This document shows, in pieces, positions 54,812-63,815 of a DNA stretch of 64,000 nt. Numbering within the stretch: the stretch's first letter is position 1; every line of letters starts with the position of its first letter. A program made the position numbers and the translations under genes. Below the pieces are notes generated by a model. That model saw nothing but the letters and a program-made list of their open reading frames with translations. It was not told the origin of the DNA and searched no databases. The stretch comes from CAYXFD01 sp964464175 (GTDB lineage: Bacteria; Cloacimonadota; Cloacimonadia; Cloacimonadales; JAJBBL01): assembly GCA_964464175.1 (NCBI GenBank), contig CAYXFD010000002.1, positions 139,104 through 203,103 of the forward strand. The letters are read 5' to 3'.

Positions 54812-56216
54812 GGATAGCCAACCTCCCCAAAAGCTTAAAGGAAAGAGTTCTGAAAGCTTACAGGAGAAACTACCTTTTGATGTGATACAACAACGGATAT
54901 TAAAGAGAATTGTCTCTGATAAACTGGAGATGATCCGTCAGCAAATAGTTTCCGGTGATGCAGTTGCGGATGAAGGAGAAGTTGTCGAAAGTGTGATTGA
55001 TCATATCCGAAAAGTCAGTAGTCCATCCCTTAAACCGGTTATTAATGCCACCGGAATAATACTTCATACTAACTTGGGAAGAGCACCCTTCGGACAAGAG
55101 ATACTCTCTGAGATCAAGCCAATTTTTGAAGGGTACAATAATCTGGAATTTGATTTACAGACTGCCCGCCGCGGTAACAGGAACGGGCATCTGAGCGAGC
55201 TGTTAAGACTTGTCTTGAATTGCGAAGATTCAGTGGTAGTAAACAATAATGCTGCTGCCCTTTTCTTGGTTCTTAAGCAATTGGCTGAAAAGAAAGAGAT
55301 CATAGTCTCTCGGGGTGAACTTGTGGAGATTGGCGGTAGTTTTCGAATACCGGAGATAGTGGAAAGCAGCGGGGCGAAACTCGTTGAGGTCGGAACTACC
55401 AACAAAACAAAAATCGAGGATTATGAGAGAGCAATAACCGAAGATACAGCAGCAATTCTTAAAGTGCATAAATCAAACTATTATATTCAGGGTTTCACCG
55501 CAGAGGTAAGTCTCACAGATTTATCTTTACTCAGTAAACAACATAATCTCTCACTTGTCTATGATTTAGGAACCGGTTTAATTGACAATACCCTTTATAA
55601 AGGACTTAGCGCGGAACCGGATATTAAGACATCATTTGAGCAGGGAGCAGATATTGTTGTTTTTAGCTGTGACAAAATCCTTGGTGGTCCCCAGGCAGGT
55701 ATTATTTCTGGGAAGCAGGAAATAATAAGAAAAGTATCTCAGCATCCGCTTATGAGAATTCTAAGAGTTGACAAGATGACCATAAGTGTCCTGAATGCGG
55801 TGTTAATCGAAATGATGTATAAGAGAGAACACATTGAGCAGAAGATCCCGGTGGTGCGCTACATTAACCGTTCTCCGAATGTAATTAACAAACTGGCGCT
55901 GAAACTGGCGAAACGGTTAGATACGACAGCTATCACGAGTACGATAATTGATAGTAAGGGTCAATGCGGAGGGGGAACTCTCCCTTACCATCATATTGAG
56001 AGTAAAGCAGTACTGGTAGAACCCAAAGAAGGCTCTGTTTTTTTCTCTAAGGAGTTTGCCGAAAAAATATACTATCGGCTTCTAACCTTAGAAAAACCTA
56101 TATTGGGTATCTTAAGAGAAGGAAAACTATTTTTTGATGTACTGACCCTGGAGGAAAAGGATATCGAACATATCGGTTGCAGCCTGGAAATGTTTTTAGG
56201 TAACGAGTGCAGATGA
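54741..56216 (+). CDS. selA: L-seryl-tRNA(Sec) selenium transferase
   Basis: SelA converts Ser-tRNA(Sec) to Sec-tRNA(Sec) using selenophosphate, with PLP. The 491-residue protein has the N-terminal RKIPSVNRIL, VINATGIILHTNLGRAP, NNNAAALFLVLKQLA, SRGELVEIGGSFRIPEIVESSGAKLVEVGTTNKT, and the PLP Lys312 in FSCDKILGGPQAGII. Length is normal. Its start lies 71 nt inside the preceding regulator gene and is supported by the conserved N-terminus, with GGGAGA upstream. selB follows after 137 bp; selD and tRNA-Sec are not in the window. Confidence 0.96.
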   Translation: MKRSKNERNYRKIPSVNRILQLIRDSQPPQKLKGKSSESLQEKLPFDVIQQRILKRIVSDKLEMIRQQIVSGDAVADEGEVVESVIDHIRKVSSPSLKPVINATGIILHTNLGRAPFGQEILSEIKPIFEGYNNLEFDLQTARRGNRNGHLSELLRLVLNCEDSVVVNNNAAALFLVLKQLAEKKEIIVSRGELVEIGGSFRIPEIVESSGAKLVEVGTTNKTKIEDYERAITEDTAAILKVHKSNYYIQGFTAEVSLTDLSLLSKQHNLSLVYDLGTGLIDNTLYKGLSAEPDIKTSFEQGADIVVFSCDKILGGPQAGIISGKQEIIRKVSQHPLMRILRVDKMTISVLNAVLIEMMYKREHIEQKIPVVRYINRSPNVINKLALKLAKRLDTTAITSTIIDSKGQCGGGTLPYHHIESKAVLVEPKEGSVFFSKEFAEKIYYRLLTLEKPILGILREGKLFFDVLTLEEKDIEHIGCSLEMFLGNECR

Positions 56217-56353
56217 GTTATTATCACTTCACCTCAGAAAATTTGGGTTAGGACTTTTAAAAACTTGATCCGAAGTATTCTTCTGGACGGATTATCGGAA
56301 ATAGATGAACCAGGAATGATAACAAATCTGATCAAACGATCACTGAGAAGATT

Positions 56354-58369
56354 ATGAAACACCTTATAATGGGGACAGCCGGACATATTGATCATGGGAA
56401 AACGACCCTGATCAAAGCCTTAACAGGCTTTGACTGCGATACTCACAAGGAGGAAAAGGAGCGGGGTATAACTATTTACCTCGGTTTTAGTCATTATACT
56501 CTGAAAAATGGGAATAAAATTGGGATAGTAGATGTTCCCGGTCATAGCGATTTCATCAATAATATGATTGCCGGAGCTGCCGGTATAGATTTTGTCCTTC
56601 TGGTTATTGCAGCTGACTCAGGAATTATGCCTCAGACCCGGGAACACTTAGAGATAATGAGTAAACTCGGTATTGCCAAAGGGATAATCATCATAACTAA
56701 AACCGACCTTGTCGAGAAGGAATACCTGCAGCTCATCGAAGAAGAGGTGAAAGAACTCACAGCAGGAACTTTTTTGGCGGAAGCCCAGATGATAAAGTAC
56801 TCAGCAAAAACCAATGAAGGCATTGATGAGCTAAAAGAAGCTCTGGAAAGAGTTGAAACAGAGATAACTGAACGGAGTAACAGAGAAGTTTTTCGGCTTT
56901 ATCTTGACCGGGTGTTTAATCTTACAGGATTCGGGAATATAGTTAACGGAACGGTACAGAGCGGCTTCATAACAAAGGATGTTAAACTTTATCTGTTACC
57001 TAAGGCTGAAGCAGTGAAAATAAGAAGAATGGAGCGATACGGCAGTGAAGTAGCCGAACTTACAGCCGGTGACAGGGGTTCAATAAATCTTACCGGTATT
57101 GATAAGAGCAGTATTAAAAGGGGGATGCTTCTTACTGATAGATTATTGCAAGGCACCAGATTAATAGATGCCAAAATCATCCTTTTTTCTGAAGCTAAGA
57201 ACCTGAATTTATGGTCTCAATGCCTCTTTTTACACGGTACTGAGCAATATGAGGTCAAGATTCACCTTCTGGATAGAGATATTCTCAAATCGGGTGAAGA
57301 AGCTATTGTTCAGATACATTTTCCCAGAAACCTCTATGCTTGTCATGGTGACCGTTTCATCATCAGAAACAGTTCGGCCGATGTAACCCTGGGTGGGGGA
57401 GAGATTATTGATCTGCGCCCTCTACACCATAGGAGGAGAACGGAACGCCTTATCGAAGGTTTACAAAAGATTCTCTTTGGCAGACCTGTTGAGTTAATAG
57501 CTGCAGAAGTTCGTAAGAATGTCTATCCCTTATCTATGGAACAATTGGCAAGTACTTTCAACAAACCGGTTGATGAGTTGAACGGGATTGTTTCTTCCTC
57601 ACTTCCTGAAGACATAATCGTACTCAGTTCCAAGGATAAGGTCTTTCTTCAGGAAAAGAGAAGGTTTGTCAAGATGAGAAACAAGATCGTCAATCATCTT
57701 ACAACTTTTCACAAAAACAATCCCCTGGAAGAGGAAGGAAGATCTTTAGATGAATTACTCGGTTTATTCGGTAAGGAAAGAGACCAGCAGTTAGAGAATT
57801 ATCTGGATATTCTTTTAAGAGATATGGAATCTCAGCAAGTATTGAGAAGAGTAAGCAACAAATCTGATAATAAGGATATCTCGGTTAAGAGTTTCAGTGC
57901 TCAAGAAACCAGGAAGAAAGATACGTGGGTATTATTTTCTCATAGGGTCAAGTACACTAAGGAATTATCAGAGCAGATAGAGTTTGTAGAGAAGTATTTA
58001 AAAGACTCGGAGATGAAGACTCCATTGATGTCGGAATTGAAGCCTGCTGCAGAGAAGAAAATGATAGATGAAAAACTGCTCTACCAGATTCTAAAACTGT
58101 TGGTTTATAGAAACAAAGCTTACAGAATAGAGGATAATTTCATCCATAGTGACATAGTAGATAACTGCCGGAAACAGATGTTAAAAGCTTTGACGGAAAA
58201 AAATGAAGGGATAACAGTTGCCGAATTTAGAGATTTGGTGAAGGGAAACCGAAAGATCTGTCTTTTATTATTGGCGAGATTCGATGGAGAAGCTATAACT
58301 ATCCGTAAAGGAGACTACAGGATCATAACAGAAAAAGGACGCCGTATTCTGGAAAACCAGTCAGGGTAG
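56354..58369 (+). CDS. selB: Selenocysteine-specific elongation factor
   Basis: SelB delivers Sec-tRNA(Sec) to UGA codons flanked by a SECIS element. The 671-residue protein has the EF-Tu-like GTPase domain (GTAGHIDHGKTTL, KEEKERGITI, DVPGHSDFINNM, TKTDLVEK), two beta-barrel domains (about 175-350, ending SADVTLGGGEIID), and C-terminal winged-helix domains (about 370-670) that bind SECIS RNA. Length is typical. The - strand cation transporter ends at 58370, directly abutting this stop. Confidence 0.96.
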   Translation: MKHLIMGTAGHIDHGKTTLIKALTGFDCDTHKEEKERGITIYLGFSHYTLKNGNKIGIVDVPGHSDFINNMIAGAAGIDFVLLVIAADSGIMPQTREHLEIMSKLGIAKGIIIITKTDLVEKEYLQLIEEEVKELTAGTFLAEAQMIKYSAKTNEGIDELKEALERVETEITERSNREVFRLYLDRVFNLTGFGNIVNGTVQSGFITKDVKLYLLPKAEAVKIRRMERYGSEVAELTAGDRGSINLTGIDKSSIKRGMLLTDRLLQGTRLIDAKIILFSEAKNLNLWSQCLFLHGTEQYEVKIHLLDRDILKSGEEAIVQIHFPRNLYACHGDRFIIRNSSADVTLGGGEIIDLRPLHHRRRTERLIEGLQKILFGRPVELIAAEVRKNVYPLSMEQLASTFNKPVDELNGIVSSSLPEDIIVLSSKDKVFLQEKRRFVKMRNKIVNHLTTFHKNNPLEEEGRSLDELLGLFGKERDQQLENYLDILLRDMESQQVLRRVSNKSDNKDISVKSFSAQETRKKDTWVLFSHRVKYTKELSEQIEFVEKYLKDSEMKTPLMSELKPAAEKKMIDEKLLYQILKLLVYRNKAYRIEDNFIHSDIVDNCRKQMLKALTEKNEGITVAEFRDLVKGNRKICLLLLARFDGEAITIRKGDYRIITEKGRRILENQSG

Positions 58370-59290
58370 TTAACTGACATAATCAAATGGTTCGATATGA
58401 ACCGAGACATAAGTTTCATTACCGAATTGGTTACGCAGGCTTGTTTCGACCTTTGTCGCTATGTTATGAGCCTGAATAACGTTTAGAAAGCGATTTACTT
58501 CAATATGAACATCGATCACAATATAGTTACCCAATCTGCGGGTCTTTAGATTGTGGGGCTTGATAACCCCTTCCACTGATTTGATGTTAGCGATTATCTC
58601 TGCTTCCTTTTCCTCTCCCAAAGATGTCTCCAGTAATTCCTTAATACTATCCTTGAGTAATTTTATTCCGACAACTATAATAAACAGACTGACAACTAAG
58701 GCTGCCAAGGGATCTAATACTACCCACTTTTCCCCGAGTAGCATTGCCCCGCCGATGCCAAGAAAAGCAGCTACGGAAGTGAGGGCGTCGGTACGGTGGT
58801 GCCAGGCATTGGCACATAAGGCACTGCTCTTGAATTTCAAACCTGTAGTTTTGCTTAACCGATAGAGGTATTCTTTCAAGAAAAGAGAGAGAATTGCTGC
58901 CAGTAAAGCAATAAGGCCAGGCTGACGGAGGGTGCTGTCGTGAAACAGAAACTGATAAATCTGGTTGAAACTCTTCGATAGAATAAAGAAACCGGCTAAT
59001 AAGATCATCAGGCTTATCACGACCGTCAGTAAAGTTTCTATCTTTCCGTGACCATATTTATGAGTTTTATCAGGTGGTTTATCAGCAAGTCTTAAACCGA
59101 GAAGAAGAAAGAAATCGGACAGCGTATCGGAGAGAGAATGTATTCCATCAGCTATCATCGCACTGCTCCTTCCTAATACCCCACTCACAATCTTCACTAT
59201 AACAAGCAGTAAATTAATGATCATACCCTTGATAGTGACAGAAATCATAGCTTGCAGACGGATACTATCTTCTTCCTTTCTTCTTCTCAT
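58370..59290 (-). CDS. Cation diffusion facilitator (CDF) family transporter
   Basis: A 306-residue inner-membrane divalent-cation/proton antiporter with six membrane helices (about 15-205) and a C-terminal cytoplasmic dimerisation domain (about 215-300). Metal-site residues are in ADGIHSLSDTLSD (helix 2) and NAWHHRTDALTS (helix 5); the segment HKYGHGKIETL follows helix 2. Zn, Fe, Co or Mn are possible substrates. AAGGA precedes the ATG. It follows porU after 128 bp with a hairpin between them. Confidence 0.93.
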   Translation of the reverse strand: MRRRKEEDSIRLQAMISVTIKGMIINLLLVIVKIVSGVLGRSSAMIADGIHSLSDTLSDFFLLLGLRLADKPPDKTHKYGHGKIETLLTVVISLMILLAGFFILSKSFNQIYQFLFHDSTLRQPGLIALLAAILSLFLKEYLYRLSKTTGLKFKSSALCANAWHHRTDALTSVAAFLGIGGAMLLGEKWVVLDPLAALVVSLFIIVVGIKLLKDSIKELLETSLGEEKEAEIIANIKSVEGVIKPHNLKTRRLGNYIVIDVHIEVNRFLNVIQAHNIATKVETSLRNQFGNETYVSVHIEPFDYVS

Positions 59291-59321
59291 CAGTCCTTCC
59301 TCAGCTCCTTCTATCAGAAAG

Positions 59322-59350
59322 AGCCGGGAGTTAGGAGAGGCTTCCCGGCT
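59322..59350 (-). terminator. Hairpin between porU and the CDF gene, possible terminator or attenuator
   Basis: AGCCGGGA (59322-59329) pairs perfectly with TCCCGGCT (59343-59350) around a 13-nt loop. On the minus strand only CTTTCTG follows, so termination would be weak; it may act as a partial terminator or stabilise the porU mRNA end. Confidence 0.45.
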
Positions 59351-59418
59351 GAGCAGAATGTGTTATCATTATACCCTCAGGGATACTTCTTTGGTTAATC
59401 TTAGGAGGTAATAATATC

Positions 59419-62400
59419 TTACCGTAATATAATGACTTTTCCTAAGGCTTCTGTTACTTTGTTGGTCATGGGCTGTTTAGCCCGGATTTTGTAGAGATAT
59501 GTATTATTAGCGATCCGCGAACCTTCCTGATCACGACCATCCCAAAACACTTTATTAAAACCCTGAATACCCGGAGCTGAAATCGTTCGGATTCTTCTTC
59601 CGGTAATCGTATAGATTGTAATTGTTATTTGAGCTTCAGCATTCAGGATAAAAGTGAAATGACCACTGTCGCTAATAGGATTAGGGTAGGGGAGGATCTC
59701 TTCGATAACCACTTTTTCAGTTAGTATGATGTAAAAACTAACGTCCGTCACTGTGGGATTATTGTAATTGTCAAAGACGATGAGTTTAAGTGTGTGTGAG
59801 CCTTCTGACAGATCTGTAAGCTGCCAGGTCAAATTCCCTGTCTGGTAAGAACCCAGTTCATAGACAAAACCACTGGTAACATCGAGTGGTGATGAATCTA
59901 AATCCAACATGATCAGGATCTTGTGTCCGAGTTCACCCAGAATGTTAATGCCACTTTCATCGTGTATCCGGGCATAGAGAGTAGGGTTGGGAGAAACTAT
60001 ATCACCGTCACGGAAATCTTCTGTATCCAGCCATACAATTACTTCGGGAGGGATTGTATCCGGTACTGCTTCGGCGTATGGGATATTTGTTAGAATTTTC
60101 GGATAATAGTAATCGATATAGTCCTTTCCATTAGCCGGATCAAAGTGATAGGATATAATCCTTCCCATGTCGCCTGGCATTATATCACCTGGAACGATAA
60201 AGGCTGCTTCATATTGTCCGTTAATCAGCTCACTCCTTCCCTTGAAGTACGTTCTGCCCCAATTACTGTATTCGATAACTGCTTGATTAGCTGTGACAAT
60301 ATGTGTCAGGGAAAACTCCGAGCTATAGGAGTAGAGGTTAACAATGCCATTCTGAGATTGAGGAATTGAACCTTCGATCTCAACCTTTTGGTAGGCAAAA
60401 AGGCTGTCAGGATCATTTTTGATGCTGAGATTTTGGGTTCTTTCCGGTGGTACAATCGGTAAAACCGGGTCTCCCAGATATGTGTAGTAACTGTTGTTTG
60501 TTGTCTGTCCTGAAGAGGCTTGTTGTTTTGCTAACATCAGGGCTAAACCGGGTGGTCTATAAAGATTAACCGCTTCTTTAAGGAAGTTTTCCATCAAATT
60601 CTTGTTAGGAGATGATGTTGTCAGACCGGTTGCTCCCAGAGAACCTATGGAACCACCATATTCATGCCATAGCAGTCTTTCGCTTAAACTGCTCAAGCCA
60701 ACGAATTGATATTGAGATACAGAGCAGGAAGCTGCCATAAACAGATTCAGTTTATCAGGGTTGTTCAATAATGGAATATCTGTCACCCTGAAATAGTTCT
60801 CATCACCCAGACGGTCATAAGCACCATGACCGACATATAGCCATACCAATCTTCCTTCATTAACGGCAGCTACAATATCGTCTCGAGCCTGAGGTTTGTT
60901 TTTAAGGGTATCAAAAGGATACTCCAATCCCATAACTTTGTCGATAATAACACCCGGATCAATTTCCTCAGAGATGAGTTGAATATCTCTGGAATGGATC
61001 GTTTCAATATGTTGATCTTTATATTCATCATCAGCTACAAAGAGCAAGGTATTACGCCAAAGACCGGGAGCAGGGTTATTCCAGTACTCGTTTATCTTTC
61101 CGAGTACAGTTTCTGCTTGAGTGATCTCCTGAATCGGAATTCTGCCAATAGCAAGATCAGGAATGGTGTTACCAGTCTGATCGACAAAGAAATCTTCACT
61201 CGTCCGTGTGCTCCTTTGAAAGACGATTATTCTGTTTTTTTCTGCCGCCTGTCCTGAATAATTTCGCCAGTCTATTGTGCCAGAACCTAACAAAGTAACA
61301 AATTTTAGACTGTTCTGAGGAGTAGAGGGATAGTTATAGAAGGCATATCTGAGGTAGAGACGAATAGCATTAGGGTCAGGCATTCCACTGTTGAACTGGT
61401 CAAAAATATCCTGCTGCTTGACTGTTTTGGATATTAATCCCTCTTTCTCAGAGTAGAGTTGAGAAAGCTGACCGGCATAATCACTGAATTCTTCCGGATA
61501 GATAATCAGGGCTTCTACCGGTTGAGACTCTGCTGTCAGATCGACCGGTATAACTTCATTGAAATTCGAGACACTGTGATATTCTCCATCTTTAACTACT
61601 GCATAGATTGAATTGTTTCCCCCTGCTCCCCTGATCCGGAAATCATAGTCATTGTCATTTGGGAGTAGTTCGACAGGAAGTTGAGACACCTGATAAAAGT
61701 CATCAATTTGAAAGGCAAACAAACCTGTGCTGTTTCCGGTCAATTTGTAATCAACTACTTGATTGGCATCCTCATCTGCTGCTGAGAATAGCAATTGGGA
61801 ATTAGTCTTATTGAGAAACCTGTAGTACCTTATCCTGAAATAATCAAAATACACAGTTGTGTTAATCGTCCTGTGCATTGTCAGAACAACATTATTTGTT
61901 CCGCTTTGGGTGAAAAAGCCGTTTTGGGTAAAGTACCTGTAGGAGATGCCCAGCCAGTTTTGCCGGTCAACAACGAGATTCCCGTTAACAGTGAAGGAGA
62001 AACTATTGGTTACAGTCTCTTCCGGGAAAGAGGGAATAGCCGCTTGAAGAGTGATCATCAGCGATTGTTCCTTGTTTGGATCAACATCCTGGGCAGTAAA
62101 GTTATAGTTATGATTGGTATCGGTGGAACCGCTCAGAATGGCAGTAAACCAGGTAAATCCTGTTTGATCTCTTTTCACAACCTCTGATTCAAAGTGTGCA
62201 TATTCCGGGCTTGAAACTTTGGTTAGAGTAGCTGCAGGGTAATTCTCCCAGGTAATCCGGTTAGGGGGATCAGCAAAATTACCGCCAAAAGTAAGCCAGT
62301 AAACCGTTCTTGCAGAATAAGGGTTATAATAGAGACTAAGAGCGTCATTTTGTTCAAAACCGTCCCGGGCTTGAGCATAGAATATGATCTTGTCATCCTG

Positions 62401-63270
62401 TTCAAAAAAACCGTCCTCTTCTCCAGGAATCATTATTGGGATCTCCCGGAAAGGGTACCCTGTATTGTTTATGGAGTTGGGTAACAAGGCTCCTCCGGTT
62501 GAAAAAATTCGGATTGTGCGGGGATCAATATCTTCTAAGGGGAGAGAGGATAGCTGCTGGTAAGTTAACTCATGCATTCCTTTGTGAGAGACCTCGAAAC
62601 TATACCAGAAATCAGATTTGGCGAAGGGGGCATGGTTTATGGCGATTTCATCTCTATTTTGCCAGTGCTGAGCACTCTCGTAATTGATTATGCTGGTAAT
62701 CAAATCTCTCTGGTCAAACTGCTGGTTACGGGTAGTTGTATCACCCTGAATTCTGATCTCGAGAGTAATCTTTTGAGCTACATTGATTTTCCCCAGATCA
62801 TAGTCGTAATCAACAGGAGAAATAGATATGGGAATAACAGGATTGTAACGCAAATATGTCGGATCCTCTTTACTGATAAGAGGAGATGAGGGACGGCGAT
62901 ATTTGGCCTCATCTATTGTGTAGATATATTCGGATGTCTCTTTACCTGCGATGATCTCTGGTACAGGAAGGATTGGAAGTTTAAGACGATGTTCACTTCT
63001 TTCGATATCAACTATGCGAAATTCAATATTACCGTTTTCCGGAATACCGACATAATAAGTATTGATCGGCAAGAGGGGTGCACCAACTTCTGAAGTAGTT
63101 CCTAATCCCGGAGCACTAAAGTAGAGATGTTCGTTTGTTTCCGTAAGAGAGAATTCACCTAAGCGGAATTCTAACAACAGATAGTCCGAACTCTCCGATA
63201 TCACTTCTATCTTAGCATTTAACAATGCTAAGCTCAGCAATATGACGACCATGACTAATGCCTTCTTCAT
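59419..63270 (-). CDS. porU: PorU-like C25 sortase of the type IX secretion system
   Basis: A 1283-residue exported protein matching PorU, the enzyme that removes C-terminal signals from type IX cargo and attaches proteins to the cell surface. Signal peptide (1-19), long N-terminal beta-rich domain (about 20-560), C25 catalytic domain: VTLLGSGTIDWRNY, DLAIGRIPI, His815 in LYVGHGAYDRLG, Cys849 in MAASCSVSQY, EYGGSIGSLGATGLTTSS, and TYLGDPVLPI. A FlgD-like C-terminus follows (YPNPISDSGHFTFIL, IYTITGRRI, FWDGRDQEG, NTYLYKIRA, GKVIILR). The ATG at 63270 has AGGAG and begins the signal peptide; an ATG 15 codons earlier does not. No PorV is adjacent. Confidence 0.88.
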   Translation of the reverse strand: MKKALVMVVILLSLALLNAKIEVISESSDYLLLEFRLGEFSLTETNEHLYFSAPGLGTTSEVGAPLLPINTYYVGIPENGNIEFRIVDIERSEHRLKLPILPVPEIIAGKETSEYIYTIDEAKYRRPSSPLISKEDPTYLRYNPVIPISISPVDYDYDLGKINVAQKITLEIRIQGDTTTRNQQFDQRDLITSIINYESAQHWQNRDEIAINHAPFAKSDFWYSFEVSHKGMHELTYQQLSSLPLEDIDPRTIRIFSTGGALLPNSINNTGYPFREIPIMIPGEEDGFFEQDDKIIFYAQARDGFEQNDALSLYYNPYSARTVYWLTFGGNFADPPNRITWENYPAATLTKVSSPEYAHFESEVVKRDQTGFTWFTAILSGSTDTNHNYNFTAQDVDPNKEQSLMITLQAAIPSFPEETVTNSFSFTVNGNLVVDRQNWLGISYRYFTQNGFFTQSGTNNVVLTMHRTINTTVYFDYFRIRYYRFLNKTNSQLLFSAADEDANQVVDYKLTGNSTGLFAFQIDDFYQVSQLPVELLPNDNDYDFRIRGAGGNNSIYAVVKDGEYHSVSNFNEVIPVDLTAESQPVEALIIYPEEFSDYAGQLSQLYSEKEGLISKTVKQQDIFDQFNSGMPDPNAIRLYLRYAFYNYPSTPQNSLKFVTLLGSGTIDWRNYSGQAAEKNRIIVFQRSTRTSEDFFVDQTGNTIPDLAIGRIPIQEITQAETVLGKINEYWNNPAPGLWRNTLLFVADDEYKDQHIETIHSRDIQLISEEIDPGVIIDKVMGLEYPFDTLKNKPQARDDIVAAVNEGRLVWLYVGHGAYDRLGDENYFRVTDIPLLNNPDKLNLFMAASCSVSQYQFVGLSSLSERLLWHEYGGSIGSLGATGLTTSSPNKNLMENFLKEAVNLYRPPGLALMLAKQQASSGQTTNNSYYTYLGDPVLPIVPPERTQNLSIKNDPDSLFAYQKVEIEGSIPQSQNGIVNLYSYSSEFSLTHIVTANQAVIEYSNWGRTYFKGRSELINGQYEAAFIVPGDIMPGDMGRIISYHFDPANGKDYIDYYYPKILTNIPYAEAVPDTIPPEVIVWLDTEDFRDGDIVSPNPTLYARIHDESGINILGELGHKILIMLDLDSSPLDVTSGFVYELGSYQTGNLTWQLTDLSEGSHTLKLIVFDNYNNPTVTDVSFYIILTEKVVIEEILPYPNPISDSGHFTFILNAEAQITITIYTITGRRIRTISAPGIQGFNKVFWDGRDQEGSRIANNTYLYKIRAKQPMTNKVTEALGKVIILR

Positions 63271-63462
63271 AGAATAACTCCTATCTTTTTTTTTCGTATA
63301 GCTAAAGACATTCATGAGATAAGTTTAAAAAGCGTCAACAATAATAATGATGGTCATGATCAAAAAAATCGCTATAGTTGGGATTAAGAATTGACTTAGG
63401 GGGATGATATAATAGCTAAATACTGCTGCTGATAGAGAAGGGCTATCACCTATTGCTTAAAT

Positions 63463-63815
63463 TGGTGGAGGTGGCGGGAATCGAACCCGCGTCCAAAGAT
63501 ACGTCAAAAGCCGAATCTACATACTTAGTTGTTTTTAGGTCTTACTCTCCGGTCGGAAAACAATCAAACCAGATACCGAAAAGCCAGTTCCTGATCTTAA
63601 CATCTGAGCCGAAACGTCTCTCAGATGAGCAGCTACCTGTTACGACACTTATTATTTGACCGGCAGCGAATCAAACATAAGCGTAGCAGCTTACGCTGCT
63701 AATGCATATTCATAGTCTGCATTTACATTTGAGTATTACCATATTTAACGGGTAAGGTAATCTCCCCGGTATGCATCGGCAATCCACTTTATCCCTGTCG
63801 AAACCGATCACCCCC
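63463..63815 (-). ncRNA. ssrA: Transfer-messenger RNA (tmRNA)
   Basis: A 353-nt tmRNA. The 5' end reads GGGGGTGATCGGTTTCGACAGG and pairs with the 3' acceptor strand CACCTCC; CCA is encoded. The T arm is GGACGCGGGTTCGATTCCCGCC. The tag reading frame ends in ALAA before TAA, which lies in the loop of a stable helix (GCAGC/GCTGC). tmRNA with SmpB rescues ribosomes stalled on broken mRNAs and tags the peptides for proteolysis. Confidence 0.97.
63691..63726 (-). other. tmRNA proteolysis-tag reading frame
   Basis: Eleven codons and a UAA stop. The best resume codon is GUA, giving the tag VNADYEYALAA; the following AAU matches the usual second position. The C-terminal ALAA is the ClpXP-type recognition end. 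Confidence 0.75.

Noticed and set aside
56217..56353. tRNA-Sec gene between selA and selB
   Set aside because: No acceptor/T-arm pairing or GTTCGA-like T loop in the 137 bp.
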